Below are positions 58,037 through 64,000 of a stretch of 64,000 bases of DNA, one piece after another. The position numbers were made by a program, and so were the translations under genes. Within the stretch, counting starts at the first letter, position 1. Each line of letters starts with the position of its first letter. The notes under the pieces are model-generated. The model was not told where the DNA came from. It ran no database searches and was given only the letters and a program-made list of their open reading frames with translations. Origin of the DNA: Acidocella aminolytica 101 = DSM 11237 (lineage in GTDB: Bacteria > Pseudomonadota > Alphaproteobacteria > Acetobacterales > Acetobacteraceae); the NCBI RefSeq assembly GCF_900129125.1, contig NZ_FQVJ01000003.1, positions 62,001 to 126,000 on the forward strand. Direction: 5' to 3'.

Positions 58037-59304
58037 ATATCTTATTCCGTAAAATCAAATATTTGGATCGATCAGCTCAGAGCCTTATTGAAGGTGAGTT
58101 GCTGGTTCAAGACGGCAAAATCGCAGATTTTGGTCCCTCCTTGGGCGCACCTGAGGGTGCTGAGATTATTGAGGCCGAAGGCGCTATATTGTGCCCCGGC
58201 CTTGTGGATATGCGAGCGGCCATTGGCGAGCCGGGCTATGAATACCGTGAGAGCGTTTCCAGCGCGGCCAAGGCTGCTGCGGCAGGCGGCATCACCACCA
58301 TCGCTGTGCTGCCGGAGACGAATCCGGTTATCGATGACCCGGCCCTGGTCCACTTCCTGCGTGCCCGCGGTGAGGAAACTGGCAGCATCACCCTACTGCC
58401 CTACGCCGCCGCCACGCGCGGGCTGGCGGGCAAGGAACTGGCGGAATACGGCCTGCTTCAACAAGCGGGCGCCGTGGCGTTCACGGATGGCAGTAAGCCC
58501 ATCGCGTCCTCTCGTCTGATGCGCCTAGCGCTCTCTTATGCGTCCGGTTTTGGTGCCTGTATCGTCCAGCATCCCGAGGATGCAGAGCTTGCCCGTGGTG
58601 GCGCGGCCACAGCAGGGCCTCGTGCCACTTGGATGGGCCTGCCCGCTATTCCCGCCGCCGCCGAGGCAATCTGCGTGGCGCGGGATATCCGTCTGGCTGA
58701 ACTCACAGGCGGGGCACTGCATTTTGCACATATTACAACCGCCGAAGCGCTAGACTTGATCCGCCGCGCCAAGGAAAAGGGGCTGAAGATCACCTGCGAC
58801 ACCGCCCCCCCTTACTTCGACCTGAACGAAACCGCGATCGGCGATTACCGGACATACGCCAAGCTCTCCCCGCCTCTACGGGTGGAGGCTGATCGTCAGG
58901 CCGTGGTTGCGGGGCTGAAAGACGGCACCATCGACGCCATCGCCTCCGACCATCAGCCGCGCGACGCGGACGACAAGCGCCTGACCTTTGCTGATGCCGA
59001 ACCAGGCGGCGCCGGGCTGGCCACACTGCTGGGCGTCACGCTGGCACGGGTGCAGAACGGCGACCTCCCGCTGGCGCAAGCGCTGGCCCTGCTCACCGCT
59101 AAACCTGCGGCTTGGCTGGGGATTGACGCCGGTGTTCTGGCCAAGGGGCGTGCCGCGGATCTGTGTTTGTTCCATCCCGAAAAATCCTGGCAGGTTCAGG
59201 CGGGAAGTCTCCCCGGCAAGGCGCAGAACACGCCTTTCGACGGCCGTGCCCTGGAAGGCGTGGTCCTGGGCACTTGGAAGGCTGGGCGGAGGGTTTACGG
59301 GTGA
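58033..59304 (+). CDS. Dihydroorotase-like protein, probably non-catalytic PyrC' (PyrX)
   Basis: 423 residues aligned along their whole length with class I dihydroorotases, starting with GTG inside the pyrB stop. The first metal motif DxHxHLREPG reads D59-M-R-A-A-I-G-E-P-G: both His ligands and the substrate-binding Arg are gone. The later His in VQHPED-like and LHFAHITT and the Asp in ASDHQPR remain. In Pseudomonas a PyrC' of this kind has no activity and serves as a scaffold that keeps PyrB dodecamers active. A genuine PyrC must then be encoded elsewhere. It is coupled to plsY by GTGA. Confidence 0.88.
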   Translation: MNILFRKIKYLDRSAQSLIEGELLVQDGKIADFGPSLGAPEGAEIIEAEGAILCPGLVDMRAAIGEPGYEYRESVSSAAKAAAAGGITTIAVLPETNPVIDDPALVHFLRARGEETGSITLLPYAAATRGLAGKELAEYGLLQQAGAVAFTDGSKPIASSRLMRLALSYASGFGACIVQHPEDAELARGGAATAGPRATWMGLPAIPAAAEAICVARDIRLAELTGGALHFAHITTAEALDLIRRAKEKGLKITCDTAPPYFDLNETAIGDYRTYAKLSPPLRVEADRQAVVAGLKDGTIDAIASDHQPRDADDKRLTFADAEPGGAGLATLLGVTLARVQNGDLPLAQALALLTAKPAAWLGIDAGVLAKGRAADLCLFHPEKSWQVQAGSLPGKAQNTPFDGRALEGVVLGTWKAGRRVYG

Positions 59305-59894
59305 TCAGTCTTTATCTTGGTGTAGCTATCTTCGGCTACCTTATGGGCAGCGTGCCTTACGGGCTGCTGCTCACCCGTATGGCCGGACTGGGCGATATAC
59401 GTTCCATCGGCTCCGGCAATATCGGTGCCACCAACGTCCTGCGCACCGGCAACAAAAAGCTGGCGGCGGCCACTTTGTTGTTGGATGGCTTGAAGGGCTT
59501 TGTCGCTGTGCTGCTGGTGAAGCTGTTTCTGCACCATGGTGTGCTAGTAGCCGGGCTTGGGGCGGTGCTGGGGCATCTTTTTCCGGTTTGGCTCGGCTTC
59601 AAGGGCGGTAAGGGCGTAGCTACCGGACTGGGCGTGTTTTACGGCTTTGCCTGGCCGCTGGGGCTGCTCTGCTGCGCCCTCTGGTTGCTGGTGGCCTTCA
59701 CGCTGCGCTATTCCTCTCTTTCTGCATTAGTGGCCTATGCGGTCGCGCCCATCGCCGCCTTGTTCCTGGCGGGGCCGCTGGCGGCGGAAGCCGTGCTGAT
59801 CATCTCGGCCTTGGTCTATTGGAAGCATCGGCCCAACATCAAACGCCTACTCAGCGGCGAAGAACCACGAATCGGCAAAAAGGTTGCATCATGA
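59301..59894 (+). CDS. plsY: Glycerol-3-phosphate acyltransferase PlsY
   Basis: Transfers acyl from acyl-phosphate to glycerol 3-phosphate, the first step of phospholipid synthesis. 197 residues with five membrane segments and the three cytoplasmic motifs: GYLMGSVPYGLLLTR, the GSGNIGATNVLR loop and GHLFPVWLGFKGGKGVATGLG. The GTG at 59301 overlaps the pyrC' stop; homologues begin at this hydrophobic stretch. It ends with ATGA overlap to the small secreted-protein gene. Normal. Confidence 0.94.
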   Translation: MISLYLGVAIFGYLMGSVPYGLLLTRMAGLGDIRSIGSGNIGATNVLRTGNKKLAAATLLLDGLKGFVAVLLVKLFLHHGVLVAGLGAVLGHLFPVWLGFKGGKGVATGLGVFYGFAWPLGLLCCALWLLVAFTLRYSSLSALVAYAVAPIAALFLAGPLAAEAVLIISALVYWKHRPNIKRLLSGEEPRIGKKVAS

Positions 59895-60262
59895 AAACTT
59901 TTCTTTGTCTTACCGCTTGGTTGCTGAGTGCCGCCCCCGCCTTGGCTCTCAGCCATTTGCAGGCTAACCGAATCCATATGTTTAATGCTGGCCAATGCAA
60001 CAGGCCCACTGGTCCGCTCTGGATTACTATTGGCACCGGCCAGCCCGCTCCAGGTTTCATTAACGTAAATGAGCCAGGGTTTGACGAAATCGGCGCGTTG
60101 GTGGCCACAGGCCCATCTACCCCTGAGGACGCGCTCGCCGGGCAAACACCCGCATGCGGTGTCATCGCCAGCTTCTACGAGAACGCCAAGCCGGTGGGCG
60201 CCTGGGTGGTGCCGCCCGCCAAATTGGGTGAAATCCTCTCCATCTTGAATTTGAATGGCTGA
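59891..60262 (+). CDS. Small secreted protein, unknown function
   Basis: 123 residues, not recognised. A clean Sec signal peptide (MKTFLCLTAWLLSAAPALA) is followed by a small domain of about 100 residues with two cysteines (one in NAGQCNRP, one in TPACGVIAS), enough for one disulfide in the periplasm. The domain is rich in Pro, Gly and Ala, with no charged clusters. The start overlaps the plsY stop by ATGA, so it is expressed with pyrB-pyrC'-plsY. It sits where dprA begins in many relatives. Confidence 0.65.
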   Translation: MKTFLCLTAWLLSAAPALALSHLQANRIHMFNAGQCNRPTGPLWITIGTGQPAPGFINVNEPGFDEIGALVATGPSTPEDALAGQTPACGVIASFYENAKPVGAWVVPPAKLGEILSILNLNG

Positions 60263-60451
60263 TCCAGCGCTCGGCTTTCTGCACCTGGCTTGCTCGGATA
60301 GTGCTGCCCCTTTTTCTTGTAGCTGCTTCCTGTTTCTTTATCTCCCGACCATGCGCGCGGTGGATGACGAGTCAGCCCGCGCCAAAGCCGCCAGCCACTT
60401 CACTCCCTACCACGCTCCTTTCTTTCAACGAGCCTGTGTCGCTTTGAGAGG

Positions 60452-60658
60452 AGCCCACCAGCGCCCGACGATGCGTTTTCACGCCTTTGGCGCGAAATCC
60501 CCGGATTGCTCAACGCCGAACCCGTTGGAGTTGACGAGATCGCGTAGCGCTGCCAACTGTCGATGACAGTAATAAGGGCGGCTATTCTGGAGCTTGAGCT
60601 GGCAGGACGTGTGGAAAGCCTGACCGGGGACAGGGTGGCCCTGCCTGAAGACCCCTAA
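60452..60658 (+). pseudogene. dprA: Remnant of dprA (C-terminal winged-helix part)
   Basis: One frame reads PDDAFSRLWREIPGLLNAEP, VGVDEIA, a TAG (60545-60547), then RCQLSMTVIRAAILELELAG and RVESLTGDRVALPEDP before TAA. This is the DprA C-terminal domain (LL..EPV.VDEL.RQC.LS...V..ALLELELAGRVE). The central Rossmann domain that loads RecA on incoming single strands is absent, and 60263-60451 holds no recognisable coding sequence. plsY-dprA-topA is a frequent order, so this is decay in place. A single missing region and an in-frame stop mean no working product. Confidence 0.75.
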
Positions 60659-60694
60659 GCCGCGCGCGGCTTGACGCATGAATGGACCGGCCCG

Positions 60695-63349
60695 TTGACT
60701 GATATCGTCGTCGTCGAATCTCCCTCAAAAGCCAAAACGATCAACAAATATTTGGGTGATTCATATAAGGTTCTGGCCTCCTTCGGCCATGTCCGCGATC
60801 TGCCGCCTAAGGATGGCTCCGTTCGCCCGGACGAAGATTTCGCCATGGATTGGCAAGCCGATGACCGCGGCGCCAAACAGCTCAGCGAGATTGCCAAGGC
60901 GCTCAAGGGCGCCTCGACTCTCTACCTCGCCACTGACCCTGATCGCGAAGGCGAAGCGATCTCCTGGCATGTGCAGACGGCCCTGGCCGAGCGTAATGCG
61001 TTAAAAGGCGTCCATGTTCGCCGCGTGACTTTTAATGAGATCACCAAGAACGCCGTGAAGCACGCCATGGCGCACCCACGTGACCTGGATACCCCTCTGA
61101 TCGAGGCGTATCTCGCCCGCCGCGCTTTGGATTATCTGGTGGGATTCACCCTCTCTCCCGTGCTCTGGCGCAAGCTGCCAGGGTCCAAATCCGCTGGCCG
61201 AGTGCAGTCCGTCGCGCTGCGTCTCATCTGCGAGCGTGAAGCAGAAATCGAGGTGTTCAAGGCTCGCGAGTACTGGACAGTGGAAGCCGCCATGCTCACT
61301 CCCACCGGCGCGCCCTACCCTGCCCGGCTCACCCACTACCAGGGCAAGAAGCTGGAGCAGTTCGATCTGAACGACGAGGCGATAGCCATAGTTGCCAAGG
61401 CGGCTGTCGAAGCGGGCGATTTCACTGTTGCTTCCGTCGAGAAAAAGCGTACCCGCCGCTCCCCGCCACCGCCTTTCATCACGTCCACCCTCCAACAGGA
61501 AGCCAGCCGCAAGCTCGGTTTCTCCTCCCAGCAAACCATGCGTCTTGCCCAGCAGCTTTATGAGGGCGTTGAGATTGGCGGCGATACGGTCGGTCTTATT
61601 ACCTATATGCGAACCGACGGCGTGCAACTGGCCCAGGAGGCTGTTGCCGCCATGCGCAAGCAGATTCAGGCCGAGTTCGGGGACCAATATCTCCCCGTCG
61701 CTCCGCGGGTCTATCAGAGCAAGGCGAAGAATGCGCAGGAAGCCCACGAGGCCATCCGACCCACGGACATTTCGCTGAAGCCCGAAAAAGTCGCCCGTAT
61801 CCTCAATGCCGAGCAGGCAAAGCTCTACGAGCTAATCTACAAGCGCGCCCTTGCCTGCCAAATGTCCCCGGCGGAGTTGGACCAGACAGCCGTGGACCTG
61901 ACTGACGGCAAGGGGCAGACCCTGCGCGCCACTGGTTCCGTGCTGGCCTTTGACGGCTTCCTGAAGCTGTACAAAGAGGACCAGGACGATCCGTCGGACC
62001 AGGACGATGACAGCCGCATCCTGCCGCCCATCGCCAAAGGCGATCCGGCCAAGACCCGCGATGTTACCGCCACCCAGCATTTCACTCAGCCCCCGCCGCG
62101 CTATTCCGAGGCATCGCTGGTGAAAAAGATGGAGGAACTCGGCATCGGCCGTCCCTCCACTTACGCTTCCATCCTCACTGTGCTGCGCGATCGCAATTAT
62201 GTTAAGCTGGAAGCCCGTCGGTTTATCCCAGAAGATCGCGGCCGTCTCGTCACCGCCTTCCTGGTCAGCTTCTTCGCCCGCTATGTCGATACTGGCTTCA
62301 CTGCCAATCTCGAAGGTGAACTGGACCAGATCGCCGAAGGCAACGCCAATTGGCGTGAGGTTCTACGTGCCTTCTGGGACGATTTCTCTGCCGCCGTGGC
62401 CCAGACCAAGGAGCTTAAAATCTCCGATGTCATCGACGCACTGGACCATGATCTCGGCCCGCATTTCTTCCCAAGCCGGGATGATGGCTCAGACCCGCGG
62501 GCCTGCCCCTCCTGTGGCGATGGCAGGCTGGGGCTGAAGCTTGGGCGCTTCGGCAGCTTCATTGGCTGCTCGAACTACCCAAACTGCCAGTACACTCGCA
62601 AACTTGCTGTCGATGGCGGCGAGGGAGAGGATGATTCCCTGAAAGACGGTATGCGCGTGCTCGGCCAGCACCCTGAAACGGGCGAGGATATCACGCTCCG
62701 CCGTGGGCCTTACGGTCTCTATGTCCAGCAGGGCGAGCCGAACCCGGAGGACAAGAAAGCCAAGCCTAAACGCGCTTCCCTCGCACGCGGGATGGACGGC
62801 GCCACCCTCACGCTCGAGGATGCGCTGGGCTTGCTCTCCTTGCCTCGCCTGATCGGCCTGCACCCGGAAACCGGCCAGAAGATCGAAGCCAATATTGGGC
62901 GCTTTGGGCCTTATGTGAAAATGGGCGCGCTCTTTGCCTCGTTGGATCGGGACGATAACGTGCTGCATCTGGGCTTCAACCGCGCCATGGATCTTATTGC
63001 CAAGAAGCAGGAATCCATCAAGACGCTCGGCCAGCATCCGAAAGACAGTGCCGACGTGCTGGTCCGCAAAGGCCGGTTCGGGCCTTATGTGCAATGGGGC
63101 AACATCGTCGCCAACCTAGCGAAGGGCACGGATATGGGCGATGTGACGCTGGACGAGGCGATCGCGCTTTTGGCTGAAAAGGGCAAAACCCTAGCTCCGC
63201 GCGGCAAGAAAGGCGCCAAAGCGAAGGCCGCGCCCAAGAAAGCCGCAGCCAAGAAAGAGACAGCAGCGCAGGCCAAGAAGCCGGTCAAAGCAAAAGCGGC
63301 GGCCAAAACGGCCACCGCTAAAAAAACAACCGCTAAAAAGAGCGCTTAA
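60695..63349 (+). CDS. topA: DNA topoisomerase I
   Basis: A type IA enzyme relaxing negative supercoils. 884 residues from a TTG at 60695 (TDIVVVESPSKAKTINKYLG); a TTG at 60671 would add eight residues and neither has a strong ribosome site. Toprim domain with YLATDPDREGEAISWH, catalytic Tyr about residue 304 in GLITYMRTDGV, FITSTLQQEASRKLGFSSQQ, one four-Cys zinc ribbon (CPSC...CSNYPNC, about 600-625), three topoisomerase C-terminal repeats (GRFGPYV twice) and a Lys/Ala-rich tail of about 60 residues. It overlaps the phasin gene by 4 bp tail to tail. Confidence 0.94.
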   Translation: MTDIVVVESPSKAKTINKYLGDSYKVLASFGHVRDLPPKDGSVRPDEDFAMDWQADDRGAKQLSEIAKALKGASTLYLATDPDREGEAISWHVQTALAERNALKGVHVRRVTFNEITKNAVKHAMAHPRDLDTPLIEAYLARRALDYLVGFTLSPVLWRKLPGSKSAGRVQSVALRLICEREAEIEVFKAREYWTVEAAMLTPTGAPYPARLTHYQGKKLEQFDLNDEAIAIVAKAAVEAGDFTVASVEKKRTRRSPPPPFITSTLQQEASRKLGFSSQQTMRLAQQLYEGVEIGGDTVGLITYMRTDGVQLAQEAVAAMRKQIQAEFGDQYLPVAPRVYQSKAKNAQEAHEAIRPTDISLKPEKVARILNAEQAKLYELIYKRALACQMSPAELDQTAVDLTDGKGQTLRATGSVLAFDGFLKLYKEDQDDPSDQDDDSRILPPIAKGDPAKTRDVTATQHFTQPPPRYSEASLVKKMEELGIGRPSTYASILTVLRDRNYVKLEARRFIPEDRGRLVTAFLVSFFARYVDTGFTANLEGELDQIAEGNANWREVLRAFWDDFSAAVAQTKELKISDVIDALDHDLGPHFFPSRDDGSDPRACPSCGDGRLGLKLGRFGSFIGCSNYPNCQYTRKLAVDGGEGEDDSLKDGMRVLGQHPETGEDITLRRGPYGLYVQQGEPNPEDKKAKPKRASLARGMDGATLTLEDALGLLSLPRLIGLHPETGQKIEANIGRFGPYVKMGALFASLDRDDNVLHLGFNRAMDLIAKKQESIKTLGQHPKDSADVLVRKGRFGPYVQWGNIVANLAKGTDMGDVTLDEAIALLAEKGKTLAPRGKKGAKAKAAPKKAAAKKETAAQAKKPVKAKAAAKTATAKKTTAKKSA

Positions 63350-63861
63350 ACCTTTGATCTGCGGACCGCCCGCCGCACCGGCGCGGCGGCGGCCTTAGGT
63401 GCGCTGTGTTGCGGTTCTGCTACTGGCGCGCCCCCGGAATCAGCCTCAGCCTGCGCATCGGGCGCCGGTTCTGGCTCAACTTTTGGCTCAACGTGCTTTG
63501 CCTTGGACGCGGAACCCAGAGTTTTCATGATGTCATTGGCCTCGTTGAAGCCGCCCCGAATTTCGCTGGAAATCTCCTTGATGAGCGCGGAGAAGTGTTC
63601 CATCTCCTTCTGCATTTGCGCGGTTGCGTGGGTGGCATCCAGCCCATCCCAGCGCAGCATATTCATGCGTTCCGCCATCACCTCCTGCCCGTAGCGCAGT
63701 TGTGCGCGTATCGCCGCGGACATAGATTTGGCGATATGTTCCTGCGCTTGCAACATTTTGGTGGTGCGTGTCTGCCATTGTCGCACATAGGGCTCCGGAT
63801 CAAACGCGATCGCGGAAAACTCAAAACCGGGGGAATGCTTTTCCTGATGACGCTGCGTCAT
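63346..63861 (-). CDS. Phasin family protein
   Basis: 171 residues. The helical region at about 25-115 (KMLQAQEHIAKSMSAAIRAQ, VMAERMNMLRWDGLDATHA, MQKEMEHFSALIKEISSEIR) fits the phasin_2 family that coats polyhydroxyalkanoate granules. A Pro/Ala/Glu-rich segment and a basic C-terminus (AAPVRRAVRRSKV) follow, as in alphaproteobacterial phasins with DNA- or granule-binding tails. No PHA synthase gene is in view. Some phasin-like proteins have chaperone roles instead. Confidence 0.78.
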   Translation of the reverse strand: MTQRHQEKHSPGFEFSAIAFDPEPYVRQWQTRTTKMLQAQEHIAKSMSAAIRAQLRYGQEVMAERMNMLRWDGLDATHATAQMQKEMEHFSALIKEISSEIRGGFNEANDIMKTLGSASKAKHVEPKVEPEPAPDAQAEADSGGAPVAEPQHSAPKAAAAPVRRAVRRSKV

Positions 63862-63957
63862 ACTTTCTCCTCCTCTCCGAGATGGCTAGTATAGGGCTTG
63901 CGCTCAAAAAATTGTGAAAATTATAGAATCATTTTCGAATTTTAACCGTCCACAAGC

Positions 63958-64000
63958 TCATTCTAATGGAATCAGTCGTCTGACATCCTCCAGCCGGTTG
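63958..64000 (-). CDS. Possible 3' end of a further gene
   Basis: Thirteen codons (NRLEDVRRLIPLE) precede a TGA in one minus-strand frame that continues past the right edge. The amphipathic sequence and the GC-rich wobble positions are compatible with a real C-terminus, but it is too short to name. 63862-63957 is AT-rich and carries no gene. Confidence 0.3.
   Translation of the reverse strand, partial: NRLEDVRRLIPLE

Noticed and set aside
60255-60566. 103-codon frame starting MADPALGFLHL between the secreted protein and topA
   Set aside because: It has no similarity that I can see and runs out of frame with the dprA remnant that lies within it.
1-64000. CRISPR arrays, tRNA or rRNA genes, prophage
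   Set aside because: I looked for regularly spaced repeats, cloverleaf-type sequences and phage structural genes on both strands and saw none.

Overview
This window looks like chromosomal DNA of a GC-rich alphaproteobacterium. Acetobacteraceae (Rhodospirillales) is the best guess. The clues are the two Hint-domain (Hint_2 type) proteins, the recG/sdhE/mfd and plsY/(dprA)/topA neighbourhoods, the system I cytochrome c maturation operon and the phasin gene. This is inferred from gene content; no 16S gene is present. I found no rRNA, tRNA or CRISPR array.

Layout. 1-1160: 3' part of an Nramp manganese transporter gene with an MntR-like operator. 1300-2570: a scrap heap of mobile DNA, with IS1182, IS256 and IS481 remnants and a shred of a YhcG-type nuclease gene. 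2577-21040: housekeeping genes, namely carbonic anhydrase, mazG, glutathione peroxidase, Nudix, recG, sdhE, mfd, an SMR pump coupled to a tiny DUF1674 (SdhAF4-like) gene, the ccmCDEFGHI operon (without ccmAB), EVE, msrA, a GAF protein with a degenerate GGDEF domain, a zinc-type oxidoreductase, a YgjP peptidase and YcgN. 21145-27671: a tightly coupled run mltB-rlpA-tmk-holB-metG-tatD-MBL hydrolase. 27722-29023: an isolated Hint protein.

29360-38872 is a catabolic island. A polyamine-type ABC importer with a NIPSNAP protein (minus strand) and a set of AA_synth protein, alpha/beta hydrolase, LLM flavin monooxygenase, aldehyde dehydrogenase and flavin reductase (plus strand) flank a GntR/FCD regulator gene. 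Both promoters carry the same 13-bp -35 block, a 15-bp spacer and an identical 20-bp perfect palindrome. They are almost certainly one regulon for import and oxidation of an unidentified, probably cationic or N-containing, substrate.

38873-48510 is a guanidine-utilisation operon. A consensus sigma-54 promoter lies just before a guanidine-I (ykkC) riboswitch, whose 3' strand overlaps an intrinsic terminator. Behind it come a nitrate/taurine-type ABC importer, two DUF1989 proteins (carboxyguanidine deiminase type), a biotin-dependent urea/guanidine carboxylase and allophanate hydrolase. The expected outcome is guanidine uptake and conversion to CO2 and ammonia, controlled by both ligand and nitrogen status.

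48533-54513 is a CUT2 sugar operon (SBP, permease, single-domain ATPase, LacI regulator, ribokinase-like kinase, FucU mutarotase, SDR) behind paired LacI-type operators. 54570-64000: a TRIC-type channel, a PAS-Hint fusion protein, an OmpA-like lipoprotein, pyrB with a non-catalytic pyrC homologue, plsY, a small secreted protein, a dprA remnant, topA and a phasin.

The least explained items are the PAS-Hint fusion, the GntR-controlled monooxygenase island and the stacked sigma-54/riboswitch control of guanidine use.
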